The notes under the pieces: generated by a model | Seen by the model: only the letters and a program-made list of their open reading frames with translations | Databases searched by the model: none | What the model was told of the DNA's origin: nothing | Position numbers and translations under genes: made by a program | Assembly: GCA_009617715.1 (NCBI GenBank) | Contig: VTFK01000016.1 | Coordinates: 1 to 64,000, forward strand | DNA: 64,000 nt | Origin: Plectrocnemia conspersa | Taxonomy: Eukaryota > Arthropoda > Insecta > Trichoptera > Polycentropodidae | Direction of reading: 5' to 3' | Part shown: positions 12,000 to 25,667 of the stretch, piece after piece | Numbering within the stretch: position 1 is the first letter of the stretch | How the letters are laid out: every line of letters starts with the position of its first letter

Positions 12000-13950
12000 A
12001 ATTTTCGATTATTTCTGATTTTATAAAATATATTTTTAATATATAACAGTTTAAAATAAAAAATATTCATATTATTGATATTAATAAATATTTTAATATA
12101 ATAAACAAAATAAAATACAATTATTATAGTTTTGCTTAAGGATACAATTTGATGAATTATTTCAGATTTAAAATATATAAAAAAACTATAGCTTAACTTT
12201 TATATTTTATATTTATAGCAAATTCTCTGTAAATTTAGTGAAAATAATTTTGACTTGAAAAAATATTATTAACAATAGTTTTACATATAAACCATGTTTT
12301 TTATCTTAATGATAAAAAACATTATTTCATATAAGAAAATTTAAATATCAAAGATAATTTAACACACGTTAAATTTTTAATCTATTTAATAAAAAAATTT
12401 GTGATATTAATATATTTATTATCATCAATAAGTATAATCTTAAGGAGAGTTTTTTAATTTTTGAGGCAAATTTGCTGTACAATTAGTGAAATTTAAATCT
12501 ACTAGAGAATTAAATAAAAGCAGCTTAAATACTCTGCATAAATCAAGTTTTTTTTATTTATGTGGCAAATATAAGGTTATGAGCAAAAACAAAACTGACT
12601 TAAGGTAAAAATTTACATTAGCAATGTTTAAAAATATTAATGAAGTATACTTTTTTTGTGGAAAATTTGCTATTTAAATAACAACTCTTTATATCAGTTA
12701 TAATTTTACTTAAAAAAATTATGACGAAATTGCTGTACTGTGATTTCAAAAATTCAGTATAATTAAATTATTTTGATATGAGTATGGTTTTGCTATTTTT
12801 GTACAATTACTAAAATAAAGATTGCACAATAAAACAGTTTTATATATAAATTGAGTCATTTTTTTGGGGTAAAATAAAAAAAAATGGCAAATGTAAGAAG
12901 AATTTGATATCAAATGTAATTTACATAAAATATGTGAGATATTCTTATTTATGGAATATTTTTTTATATGGTTATAATAATAATTAAACTAAATAGCATT
13001 AGTGATTTATTATTTTTAATGCAAATTTACTATAACAAAAAAAATAATAGCTAGGAAATAAATAAAATAAGCCGTATATATCCATATAAATCGGTCTTAT
13101 CTTTGTGTCAAATTTATTAAACGTAATTGTATGTAAAATTTTAAATCAGCAGTGAATTAAAATATCAATTAAGAAACCTTATTGTTGTGGCAAATTTACT
13201 GTTCAAGCAGCAAAACTAAAATCTAGAGACTAAAATTGTGGTAATTTTACATATTAATTATCTTATTATTGTCGAAAAAATATTATACAGAGTTTTTTTT
13301 AAATAATATAAGTGAAACTTAGTATGAAAAAAATTTAATATAATAAAAGGTTTTCTTATTTTTCTGACCAAGCTTAAAAAATCAAAATAAAATTTGCTAG
13401 TATCAATAATTATAAAATAGTTTTTTCATATAATTGGCTAATTTGTTGTTCGAATAGCTATACTAGAATCGAATATCAAAAATTACAATCAACAATGGTT
13501 AGAGATTTAAACTGAGAATTATATATCTTAAGGACAAAACTATTATAAAACGTTTTTAGAACCAAATTAAGCATAACTTTGTGTGTAACATAAGTTGAAA
13601 TTTTTTGTGTCTCTGAAAAATATTTTTTTTTATTAGCTGTGTTTTTAAACTAAACAAAAGTTTTTTTAAAAAATAAATATTTATTAAAAATTAGAATTTT
13701 TCTTAAAACTGCATAACAGTGTTTTTGAAAATATAATCAAACATAAGTTATACTCAGTATCAATAAGTTTTCTTTCAGAAAAAAAATTTGTAAAGAAATA
13801 TTGATAACAATTAACTTCATTAGCTGAGATTGGAAATTTAATTTTACGGTTCAGATAGTTCAACTAAAACCGTTTAGCAATAATTTAAATCAGCAGTAGC
13901 TCAACAAATAAGGCAATCTATGTTAATTTTGTGACAATAAAAATATGATC
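12000..13950. repeat. strongly degenerate tandem-repeat tract
   Basis: A recurring block resembling TGTGGCAAATTTGCTGTACA, followed by AATTAGTGAAA and ATCTA/CTAGAG, can be followed at about 12217, 12463, 12562, 12658, 12724, 12790, 13019, 13099, 13187 and 13440. Blocks 12463 and 13187 keep both halves. Spacing is often 70-130 bp but irregular. The pattern suggests an old satellite or minisatellite eroded by substitutions and indels. There is no coding potential. Confidence 0.45.
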
Positions 13951-14269
13951 ATGTATTACTCAAGTGTAAAAACTAGTTTATTATCAGATCAATTAAAATC
14001 AACATTTAAAATATGTGGGATTTATACTTATGATCTTTAACTAGCCTAATTTATTTTTACTTTATGATCTATAAACATCACTAAATATAACGTCTTTTAA
14101 AATCTAAATATATTATTTTGTTGATATGCTTGGGAAAATTATAATAAAATATTTATACTGATCAGTAGCCTATATATCGTATTTAAGAAAAATGCGTCTT
14201 ATGTCTAATAATAACGATTTTTATATATACTGTAATACAAGTACAAGATGAGTTATTGGCCAATTTATT

Positions 14270-15430
14270 TCCTTTTGATGTGAGTCATGAACCTTCAATG
14301 AATCACACGTCCGTAAAGTACCTTATCACGCAAGTGAAAATATGAGTAGTAAACTTAGATAAATAAATTAGATATACAACATAGATAGTGTATGTATCAT
14401 CAAATAGAAACAAATTTCAGGGTCATATTATCAAGTTCACGTAGGTAGTTATTATTGCTGTTAATAATTATTTATAATTATACATCACGTTTTCCTATTC
14501 GAAAATAAACCAGTTAATTTATTTAGGTTTCCAAAATATATATGATAAAGCTAAGTGTAATTTGAGACTTGAAAATGTATGACGTGACATTATGTATATA
14601 GACACTTTCGACGCACAGTATAAATTTGCACAACTACAAAACGGAGGAACCCAAAATGTAATATGTACATACGAATATACACTGGCCATTTATTTACTTG
14701 CCAAATTGTGCTAAAAATGGGGTTGGAATTCCTGGCTTTGCCTTTATCAAAGGGATGAACTTCGGGTCTGTAGGTTATTAACGAACCCTTTTTGTCATTT
14801 TAAGTCCTTTAAACGCTTGTTTTTTTCACATGTGCAGACATTTCGACAATTCTTTATGTTTGTCTCGCGATATAGATACCTATATTATGTGTACTTTTTT
14901 TCCGCCAAGGGTTATGAATAAATTTCAAAGGGATCGAAACGAGAGGGAATTCGTTTGAAGTATGAAAAACTTCAAGTATTTTTCAAGCAGCGTTTATAGT
15001 TTTATATATATTTATATTATATTATAAAGTAGATTTTCTAAGAAGAAATAAAATAAAATATAAAAATATTAGATGAATAATTTATCTCTGAAAACTTTGA
15101 TAGTTACCGTGTAGGTAATAAATGTTGCTTCAGAGAATGCTTTGATTTATTTATGCGATATGTATAAACAAAGAAAAACTCGGTAAATAACAAAAAGTAA
15201 CTTTCATTGGTGTTTATTGATGTTCGTCCTATTTATGTAATATGTTTCGAATGTGTCAGTGTTGTGTGTCAAATAATACATCACCACAAACCTGTGTCAA
15301 TGAAAGTTAACAATGAAAATTATGACAGAATGTCGATTTGTCACTCCGATATATAAGGCCAAAATAAAAGTACTTATTATGGTTCTAATAAAGTTAAAGT
15401 GTTGAAACGAAGTGTATTGAATTGACGTTC
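14270..15430. promoter_or_regulatory. moderate-GC non-coding island(s), candidate enhancer
   Basis: Two blocks (about 14270-14960 and 15180-15430) have raised GC and no open frame of note. ATCAAAGGG at 14746-14754 matches the TCF/LEF consensus, and a second CAAAGGGATCG lies near 14926. Inferred only from composition and motifs. Confidence 0.3.
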
Positions 15431-17040
15431 AATTAAATAATTGAACAATAAATATAATTAAATAATCAACAGCAGTATGTTTAAGCGAAAGTTTATTATT
15501 GACAAAGAATTCAAGTTAAAATATATAAAAAAAGTTAAAAAGTTAAATATCAATAAAAATATTTTTTAACTAAGCTTTTATGTAAATATAGTTTTCGTTA
15601 TTATCGATTTTATCATTTATAAAACTGATTTAGTATTTCAAAAGAATATTTGTATGTGATCACAATATTAAAAAAAAAAAAATTATAACAATAACTAAAC
15701 GTAAGAAAACATCTAGCTATTTAATAATTACAATATATTAAAAATCGATTTATCACGTATTATTTGTATAATAATGTTTTCTGTAATAAAAAACTACATA
15801 TTTAAGAGTTAATATTAGAGAATTTATATACTTATATCCCCATCAATAGTACTAAAATTATTTAAAAATATTTAGTTTAAATTTTCACAATGATTTCACA
15901 AAAAACTAAAACCATATTTAAAATAAATGTCTATATTAAATTTTAACAATAGCTTTGTTGCATATCTCTAATATTGATTTGGTAAAATGATAAACGCGTA
16001 ATTGGGTCCATCGAAAAACAAAGAATTTTTCTATTTTAATTGACCCATCACTTGCGAAATCCAATTAACTCCTACAATTCCAATGATTTCATCAATCCGA
16101 CACGCCTCATTCAATTTAATTAATATTTTTCCAATGAGTATATATATACTAGTACGTATATATGTAGCTGAAATACAATAGGCTTTAGCAATACAATATG
16201 TTTTAATACATATTAATAGTATATATTGGAACTTCTGTATTAGTTCTAAAAATGGACAAATAACAAATTAATTGAAAGTATTTATTGATGGAAAAATAAT
16301 TCTATAAAGAATGACATTTAATTTATTTTAATAACTAAGTATGAAATTATAATTTAAGCAAATAATTTGTGTTAAAGCATTTTATTAAAATTATTGTATT
16401 GATGATTTCGAATTAGCTTATGAAAATTAATTATTAATATTAATATTTAAATTTATAGGTTTTAGTAGTCAACATTAAAGGCAGAGATATTAGCCATATT
16501 GTATCAATTTATGCAAGATTAATTAATTTATTATAATTGGATTATTATTAGCTCTTGTGATCTGTTCAGTATTTATATTGTATGCTTAACGCTAAAGATA
16601 AATATGATTTATAATACAAAATATATATTTATATATCGTAGTGGAAATATCATTTTTATTATATAAAATATATATTTTAGATCTAATATATTTTTTATAA
16701 AATCGTACATATTGCTAGAAAATTATTTAATTTATTGAAAATTAATTTTATGTAACTAATAGACGTGCAATATTTCCGAAGTTCTTTAATAAATATAAGA
16801 AGTTTTAAAGCCATTGAAGTATTAAAGAACGTATTCATTGACATATGCCTTATAGTGATCAATTGTTTATATAAACAATGTTAAAAAAATACGCAATGCA
16901 ATGAAGTAAGCTACGTAAAAATTCTACAATAAGTTAAAAAAAATATCGTCGACATTCAAACAGAAAAGGAGCTTTATTTATATTACCATTATATGTGTAT
17001 ATATACATTTAAAGCAAAAAAAATAAAAATTTTGAAGGTG
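15431..17040. other. AT-rich non-coding stretch
   Basis: Nothing recognised except a small island at about 15990-16110 with TTAATT homeodomain-type cores. Confidence 0.45.
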
Positions 17041-20010
17041 TAAATTGTGGTTTATTTTTCAAGTGGTTTTGACATGTTTAAGCATAATCTCCCTATTGTT
17101 TTTTTATTGTATGTATTTAAATTAAATATTTATATCAAGCGCTATAATTAAAAATAAAAATTAAGTCATTTGATAAACAATTTATAAACACGATTAAAAC
17201 CATATTAAATTGCATTATTATATATTAACTATGCTTTAAAAGAAAAAATAAACGTTACAAGTAATTTATTACTGTTAAAATATTGTTTAAAAAACAGTTT
17301 AAAATAAATTTATAACTGAAATCAAACCAATGTTATTCAAAAATACATTCATTGCTTAGGAAAAGTATGTTTTTGTAAAATGTATTTTTAATCAATTTGA
17401 CTACAATTTACAAAATATTTAAAACCATATGTATTAAAAAAAATCATTGATTGTTTCATATTTGTCAAATTTTCCATTTAAAATTTGACTCATAACAAAG
17501 ATCAAAACCATGTTAAATTCATTAAAAAACGTCACTACAATGATATCATATTTTTTTATAATGTATATTTATTTTTGTATTATATAGTATTTTTCTTTGC
17601 TAGGAAGTTTAAAAGCATTATATAAATTTTATCTAAACAATGTCTTATATAGCTACATTGTTTTATAACAATAGCGAAATATTTTATGGGCCAATTTGAC
17701 CACAATCCACAAAATGTGTAAAACAACAGGTATAAAAGATATATAAAATAAATATTATATTTGATTTTAGTATTGTCGAACTACTCTTTAAAAAAATTGG
17801 TGTGATTCATAACTTAAAGCAAAACAATGTCGAATTTTAATATGAGACATTTACTACCATTAAAAAATTTAATACAATTAAATATTTTTTTTATTGGGTA
17901 TGTTTATTTATTATTTTAAATAGTATTTTTCTTTGCAAAGAAGTTTAAAGTTAATTAATATATTAAATTTAAATAATGCCATAGCAAGTTACAATTCTTG
18001 TAACAATAGTAGTAAATTTTACATTTGCTTTTAATATTTGTTGAACTAATCTTTTTTTTTTAATTTACAACATTTTATTATAAATATAAACTAGCATAAC
18101 AAAACATAAATACCACCCCATATATATTTTTATTATTATTTTTTACGGATTTTTTACGGATTTTCGACCATTTATAATCTATTTATGAATTGATTTTGAT
18201 GTTGTAACAATATTTAACAGTAATAAAAATTGTTGTTTATAAATTTGACCACAATCCACAAAATACTAAAGAATGATATATCGTTGTTAGTCTTTATATA
18301 AAATAAATGCTAACGAAGATCACTGTTCATCATGATGCTTGAAAAAGTAAATTGATTTGTGAACTTATAACAATGGAATGAAACAGTTTTTCAATGACGT
18401 TAATTATAATACTGTATAGGAAGAGCCGATGAATATGTCATCAAGAAATATTTTAAATAGCACCGTGGCATCTAAAGGGTTAAAAGATGTGTCACGTTAG
18501 TTAAAAAAAAATTACTTTTTGCTACCGCAAATTATTTTACGCGACATTGCATTGCATTTAATCATTATTAAAAAACTAATTTAAAAATATATTATAATGA
18601 TTAATGAAGTAATATTTTTTTCTAGAATGTAAAAGAGTTTAAAATAATTTATAAATAAAATCAAATCAATGTTTTAAAACCTTCATTGTTTAGAAAAACT
18701 ATATTTTTGTAAGCTGTATTTACAACAATAATTAATACAGTAACAAAAATTCATAACAAAGCGTAAAACGACTAACATTTCTTATTAGTTCGATTCATAA
18801 CAAAGCGTAAAATGAATCATAAATGTAAAAATAGGATTGTATTATTTTTGCATATTTATTGGACTATTGATTTTTTTATTTAGAACCTACCGCAAAAATA
18901 AAAAAGCTTAAAATTTATTTCAGAATAGCAAGTTATTTTGATGAATATGAGTCAAAAACGTTAATTTTATGTTATAAAATTCATTTAAAAAAACTGGATG
19001 GTGTAATTACTATATTAATAAAACAAGACTTTGATCAGTTTAATGTAAATTTATAAACAACGCTTCAAAAAATATTTTTTTGTATTGTAGGTTAATTTGA
19101 TTGAGATTCACGAAAATTTAAAAGCAAAATTATTGTTTATATGTTTGGTCTGTTTTTTTTGTCAATAATTTAAATTGTTTGACTGAAAAACTGCATCTAA
19201 TTTAAGTATATTATATTACATTCATTAATAAGCATTATAATACATATTTTTTTATATAAATAGCGTTTATTGATTATGTCGCTTAATATAAACACATTTT
19301 TCTAAACGCTTAAAACAAAGGTTTATTGCTCGGTTTATGTCGAGAATTTGTATTTTTTGAATAATAAAATTTATATATATTAAATTTTTTGGAATATATT
19401 AATTTTTATATTATATACCTCGCAAGTATATTAGATAGTTTGAAAACTATGTTGTTAAGAAATCCTCATTGTTTTTTTAATTGTAAAGCTAGTCAATTTA
19501 ACACAATTCGCGAATCAAATATAAAATATATTCCTTGTTTAAGGAACGTGTTATGCTCATTTATAGCATTTGTCGAACTTCCCTCGTAATACTATGAACA
19601 GCTTAATAAAAAAACATCAAATCAAAACGTTACCTTAGAATTTTAATAACAATGTATTACTCATAAATTTCCTTTTGAAATGGTGGTCAATTGAAACACA
19701 ATTTTAAAAAGGTTTAAAACGATCGTTATATAATAAATTTTGAACAATTATTTACCTATAAAATATTGTGTTAAGTTTTTCTTAGTATTTGTAAGAATGA
19801 AAAATATCAAAGATACCAAAACGTAAGCAAAATAAATATGTGTTTTATATAATATATTTTTGTAAGAGTGGTATCAAGTTAATTCAAATAATAAAATATA
19901 TATATTGTTTGTAACGATAGTGAAATTTATATATTTTATTGAACAAATGAAAAAAAACGGTTACTAAGATTTGAAAAAATAATCAATATTGATTATTATT
20001 GTTAAAATTT
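17040..20010. repeat. strongly degenerate ~0.3-kb tandem-repeat tract
   Basis: Several blocks recur in the same orientation. AATTTGACCACAATCCACAA is at about 17692 and 18242, with diverged forms at about 17394 and 19092. GTATTTTTCTTTGC, followed by GAAGTTTAAA, is at about 17588 and 17923 (335 bp apart). TTCATAACAAAGCGTAAAA is at about 18749 and 18793, with variants at 17490, 17808 and 17309. The order is partly conserved, so this looks like an ancient satellite with a ~300-bp unit, now eroded. No ORFs are credible. Confidence 0.5.
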
Positions 20011-20364
20011 GTTGAATTTACTATAATATAATCATATCTAATATATTTTGCAGTCTGGGATCTTGGAATTTAACCTGATTAACTATCTGGTTATGTGTTT
20101 TGTTTTAAAAAGGCTATTTTCAAAGCAGTTGTCTAACGGTTTTTTACGAATTAAAATACGAATTAATAGATAAAAATCGTATTCCGTACTAAAATTGATG
20201 AAATTTGATTTGAAAAGTTATGTTTGATATCATGTTTTGAATTATATATTGATTTTAAGGTTCAAACAATCAAACTCTAATCGTAAATTATTAACAATCG
20301 AATCTCACGCGTGTGCGGGAAACGCGCGAAACTTTCCGCGGAAAAGTTTTCAACCAAAACATAC

Positions 20365-20624
20365 CTCGTTTTCCGCCAGTTGTCAAAGAGTCCTCCAGTC
20401 CTCCACAAAACAGCGACACAGCAAAACAGCAAAACAACAACGATAAATGCAACACACGCATATATTCGCACACACGAAACGAAAATTTTTTCACTTTTTC
20501 ACAAAAACAATTTTTAGCCGGAACGGAACAAAATTGGCAGCCGTGCAATTTGTCACTGTTGCGTCGAGGGGCAGAGCCCCCGGGCTCCGACGTGGTGGCC
20601 GGCTGGGGGCGCGCGCGACACTGA
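20365..20624 (-). other. candidate untranslated first exon of a minus-strand gene
   Basis: Reading leftwards on the minus strand, an arthropod-type initiator TCAGT lies at 20624-20620 in a CpG-rich block. About 250 nt of leader-like sequence follows, with CA/TG runs such as TTGTTGTTTTGCTGTTTTGC and no family-like protein. The leader ends in AACGAG|GTATGT, a strong splice donor with the junction between 20365 and 20364. The overlapping long frames here (20237-20716, both strands) reflect GC richness. The start site and exon are inferred; transcript data would decide. The downstream exon would be one of the minus-strand candidates at 6.2, 3.8 or 1.2 kb. Confidence 0.4.
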
Positions 20625-21000
20625 GCCTCCGAACGGCCGCCCCCCTCGCGCCCCGCGCCCCTCTCCCGCCCCCACCCTTTAGTCCCCTCCGCCCGCCTCA
20701 CTCCGCCGAGCCATAAAGGAAAATTGAATCATAAATGTTGATGAACATACACCCGTAATGCTGATAAGATGCCATTGTAAACTTTTCATTATTTTCCGCC
20801 GCGCGTTATTTTTACCAATTTGTTAATGACGCGTTCGCGGCTCAACATCTGACGTCTGGCCGGCGCGGCGAGCGCTTCTCCGCCGATCGTTCGCCCCCTT
20901 GTTTTACGGATGAATCATTCAATCGCCCCATTGTGCGTGCGAATGTCATAAATAAAACTAATGCTAACGAGCAGCTAACAGTTAATTAAAAGTACCGCTA
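20540..21000. promoter_or_regulatory. CpG-rich promoter-like island
   Basis: This is the most GC-rich DNA in the window: 20560-20720 is dominated by C and G with many CpGs, and 20800-20950 contains GCCGGCGCGGCGAGCG-like sequence. It borders the minus-strand first-exon candidate and has the look of a core or proximal promoter. Homeodomain-like ATAAAA, TTAATTAAAA and CATAAATA motifs flank it at 20720-20990. Confidence 0.5.
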
Positions 21001-21059
21001 GACAGGGACGCCATTTGGAGAGCAGGCGGTGCTATATGCCCCTTCTTAAATTTGGCCAA

Positions 21060-22290
21060 AAAAATGTCATATAATAAAATAATATGAATCTAAATTAAAT
21101 AAAAATATTAAAAAAACTAAAATGACGTTCCTGATTCTTAACCAAAAATGATCAGGTTATCCTTTAAAAAAAATCTACAAAAACTTTTTCAAATAATCGT
21201 AGTTTTTATTATTTCAAGAGTGCTCAAAAGTCGATAATAATTATTTAAAGAATAGAGAGTATGATAAGATTCTCAATTATTCGTATTTTTTACCTTTTGG
21301 ATCATGTATTCAAATATTCGAATATATTTGTATTTTTTTTCGGTTTTTACCGATGTTAATTTAATAAATAAATTTATGCAAAATAATAACAATAATAAAA
21401 AATAAAAGTCATTCATATTTTTTCAAAATATTTATTAAATACGTTTGGAATGAATTTATTATACATTAATATCAGATCTATATCGGCGTTTATTTTGTGT
21501 GAATTTTCAAATATAATAAATATTTTAAGTGATCCAATTATTGAACGTCTCGTAACAAAAAATACAAAATCGTTACTCAACTTCATAAAAATTTGCGACG
21601 CACGCCTGTTTTTAAGATAAGCGTTAGACGATAATGAAGCGTGGACCTTTTTAATATTTTGTTTCGTTTAAGGAATAAATTCTACGAATTTCGGTCAAAG
21701 TCGTAAAAGCATTTTTTGTTGTTGTTAAAAAGGAGCGTCCTATTGCCATGCATTTCGAAAATAATACCGGTTTTTTGAGCGGCATTAGTCACTTGGAAAT
21801 ATTGAAAAAAAAACGACTACCTGTGTTGCTCAAGTATACAAATTGTTTTTTTAAGATGTCAAAAAAATAATATATAAAATTATTACAATAACATTTGATA
21901 TTTGTAAATTATTTTTTTAATAGGACTGTAGGTTTCACAGTGTCCACCTGTAATTCCATTAATGTACATCAAAAAATTCATAACAAAGTTTTCTAAAAAG
22001 CTTTTTTAATTTGTATAAATTTATTTTATATAAAGACATTAGTATAATAGCATACAGATACATTAAATTCAAAATACTGTTTTATAACCATTTCCATTGC
22101 TTAAAATTGGTTAAGTTATACAATAACATTAAAAAGAATAATAAATTATACGTGAGTATACTAAATATGAAAAAAAAAACATAAAATCTTCTACAAATTT
22201 AAAAAAAAAAATAAAAAAAATAATAAAATAAAAAAAAAATTTAAGAAAAATAAATAAATAAAATATACCGAATAAAAAATTCAATAAACT
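21060..22290. other. AT-rich non-coding stretch with A-rich low complexity
   Basis: About 22170-22265 is almost entirely A with scattered T (low complexity). About 21580-21830 is slightly GC-richer without recognisable content. Confidence 0.5.
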
Positions 22291-22414
22291 TAACCGTGTA
22301 GTCATGAAACTAATGACATTGCAATGGGCTTAACTGCATCAAAGCCATATGTGCGTGGGCATTTAAATTTAAGTTTTGATTTGTCGTAATCAACGATTCT
22401 TGAGCTATTGTGGA

Positions 22415-22484
22415 CCGTACGTGACAATAGACGAAATAAACTAAAACAACCGTACGTGACAATAGACAAAATAAACTAAAATAA
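22415..22484. repeat. two tandem copies of a 35-bp repeat
   Basis: CCGTACGTGACAATAGACRA followed by AATAAACTAAAAYAA occurs at 22415-22449 and again at 22450-22484, with two base differences. A GGTGCG-TCAGG-CGCACC hairpin follows at about 22507-22523. Confidence 0.85.
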
Positions 22485-22759
22485 TCTTAGCCCCTTCCGC
22501 TCGTAAGGTGCGTCAGGCGCACCATTTCAATTAATGAAATATAACGACGATTTTTGGGTATTTCTGCAAGTGTAATTATCATTTAGCGGTAAATTAAGTA
22601 AGTTTTACTAGACGTTGAAGAAAAAATATAAAATGTCTGACTTATATAAAACAAACTCTTTTCAAATAACCAAAGTTCGAACTTATAATAAGCCATTTAT
22701 AAATAAATTTAAAACATATAATCACGAGCAAAACTTTGATAAGTAAATTTGATTTTAGT

Positions 22760-22765
<6 letters not shown>

Positions 22766-22833
<68 letters not shown>
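22766..22833. repeat. AT dinucleotide microsatellite
   Basis: Continuous (AT)n broken once by TTT at about 22801. The tyrosine/isoleucine-rich ORFs over it are artefacts. Confidence 0.95.
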
Positions 22834-22835
<2 letters not shown>

Positions 22836-22839
22836 ACAC

Positions 22840-25470
22840 AAACACGTTCATTCAATTCACCAAAAAAAAAAAAAATTGTTCCAATGGAATTAAACAATAT
22901 AAAATAATAGTGAGATAATAAGAAACAGAAACAAGATCGTCAACGGTGCAGATAGTGACCCTAATAGCGGAGGTCAAAAAGTCAACGTTTCATAAAATTA
23001 AATATAAATTAGAATCAGTTTAACTAAACTTAAATATGAATTAATAGCCATTAAAGCAAAAAATATATTTCATTTAACTAAAATACAGTTTTTCATGTGT
23101 CATAATTTACAACTCTCTCGAATAATTAGTCTCGCTATAAAATATGTAGAGATTAAAATTTCCAGAGATATTTCAATACATTAAAGCAATTCTCATTTAA
23201 ATCGTTTAAGACAACCTTGTTTTTTTGGTAAGGTTAAAAAATATGTAATTTAATTCTATATTAATAAAATTATCATAATGTAATTTACATATTAGAAATT
23301 CTCAATAGTAATAAAATATTAAATATCATCTGATGATTTATTGTACTTAAAAAAATCCTTACAAAAAATAATCTATTTAAATATTTAAAAAGCTCTAGCT
23401 TGAATAAATTATATATTAAAGTTTAATAAAAATAGTGTAATATATAAACGCATAGGTATTTAATTATTTATGCATTAATAAAGTAGATCAAGATTACATT
23501 TTAAACTATTAAACTCATAATATTGTAACTTCCTTAAAAATTTAAAATTTTACATTAATACATCACTATTTGTATTTATAACTTAATTTTAAATATGAAT
23601 AATAAAGTTCTTTATATATACAATATTTTTTCTTTATTAAATTTTTAATATGTATAGTCACGTTATCAAAGTATGCTCGATATATCCGGTCATTATTATA
23701 TTTGGTACATATTTGATACGAATATAGTATTTGTTTACCTACTTTTGAAATAAGCAAATAACAAGCTTAACTGCGAAAGCTTCCGGTGTTTAGATGTTGT
23801 TTATTTTGCCTCGGTTTATACGACCAAACCGATGCACAAGAATACCAAAAGCATCGAAATATCAAAATGTTTATTTAAGAATGTGCATTTATGTACTTTG
23901 TATTTTATAGTCGTGTGTATCATCATGAGAATGAATTTTTAACTATGCTAAAATATATATATTAAAAAAAATATAGTCTCAGACTAGCTTTTAAGTTTTA
24001 CGGAGAGTAGACGCGTTAATTAAAATTCGCAAGTTATTATATCAAATTAAATACGTAGAGTCCACTTTGAGTTTACATTTTGCATGTCCACATTTCTAAA
24101 ATTCATTTTTAATTAAGATTTGAGTTTTAGTATATTTTAATAGTACATTTGTAAAATGTTGTAAATAAAATCTTATGCACTATAGCTAATAAAATTTCAT
24201 ACTTGTCATTTTTAAATATAGTCACTTTTAAAAGACAATATGCATATTTAATTTTAGAAAAAAAAAAAAAATTAAAACAATTTTTTTTATTGAATAGAAA
24301 TATTTTTAATATATTATTTTTCACAGTACACATGTGTTTGATATACGATAACTTTATTGTTATTAATTAAAATTATGGATTTTTAACACTTTATATGCGG
24401 GAGACTCTTTGATCGATTAAAAGTGGGAGACAAGGGGCAATCTTTTTTCGTATTGAAATTTTAGGATGTTGTTGTTTTGTGTGAAATATTTTTTACTATT
24501 ATTGTTATTTATATGGGTTTTAAGGACATACTAAATAACTTAATTTTAATTATGTCGACTTGAACATATGTTGGTTAACCAATGAAGCAAAAATAGGAAA
24601 TATTCATTGCTCCATTAAAAAAATCTTACATAAAAAAATATGGCAAAAATGTTATAAGAAAAAGTTTTAAAAAATTATTGCAATATGTAAAATTAAAAAA
24701 AAAATATGGAAAAAGTTAAAAGATAAATGATCTGCGTCGGGCGTCAATGTTAGTTGCTTAAAACCATTTACTCGTTCTTATAACTTTAATTGCAATTATT
24801 GTTATTTTTCTATTTTTAATATTAGTATTAAAGTATTGTAAAAAAATATTTTTTATAATACATCAGTGGAGTTTATGGTTTTTTTTGCTTAAAAGAAATG
24901 TTAAATATTGACTAATAAAATAGTTTTTTTGTATAAAATTTTTGCAGCGATTTTAGATTTTTTTTTATAGTTACGTTTTTACAACTTTATATTATATATA
25001 AATAACAATATATTAAGCGCGTTGTTCAAAGAGTCTTCGATATTTAAAAATACATTAAGAATATGCATTTTAAAAATATTTTCCTTAAATTTTTTTAGTA
25101 TAAAGTCATTTTTTTAATACTCGCACAATTAACCATTGAAAACCAAAACCTCGGTTTTTAATTGGGATATTTCTATAAGATCTATTTTACAAGATTTTTT
25201 GTGTTAATATTTACCTCGCTCAGGGATGGAAAGGTTAATCGCAAATTTGGAGATCACCATAACGATCCCTTGAACAACGAAAATAGAAATCTTTGTGACG
25301 AAAGTTGAGACCACATATAACATTACAAAAGAGAGATTTCTGTTTCATAAAAGATCAACGTCAATAAAAAATATTGTAAATCGACCCCGAATACGACGAA
25401 ATTTTTCTAAAAAATTTAACCACTCATTATCACCTTAAACAATTTTTTTGTATGACCCGTGATATTACCA
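22840..25470. other. AT-rich non-coding stretch
   Basis: No gene or repeat family was recognised over this long interval. Confidence 0.45.
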
Positions 25471-25479
25471 TTGTTATTT

Positions 25480-25539
25480 GAACACATTTTGAAGGTTCAA
25501 AGAGTGATGCAATTGGTTCGTAGACATCCTTATCTGTGA
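25480..25539 (+). pseudogene. short relic of a LINE reverse-transcriptase C-terminus
   Basis: The frame reads EHILKVQRVMQLVRRHPYL then a stop. It corresponds to the LEKVQRKFLRYLYLKEYGYYP region of the intact-looking LINE copies. The nucleotides match the related relic at 30039-30110 (GAACACATTTTG and GATGCAATTGG are shared). The DNA up to the hAT insertion at 25668 may belong to the same relic but is not recognisable. Confidence 0.6.
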
Positions 25540-25667
25540 TTCGCAAGAGCTGTCTAAAACGATCAATAAAATATATAAATATATGAGATCGAGGCAGATT
25601 CTGAAGAGACGTCGAGTCAGAGAGACTCTGCCAGACACGGACAGAGCCACAGCTCAACAGATACAGA

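Noticed and set aside
12294..12322. 12-bp hairpin ATGTTTTTTATC / GATAAAAAACAT
   Set aside because: Low-complexity A/T arms; not distinguishable from chance.
20237..20716. Several overlapping ORFs of 64-136 codons on both strands
   Set aside because: GC-rich DNA has few stops. The products are low-complexity Arg/Pro/Gly, and the region is better read as promoter and leader.
22642..22918. ORFs on both strands across the AT microsatellite
   Set aside because: Alternating Ile/Tyr is just the translation of (AT)n.
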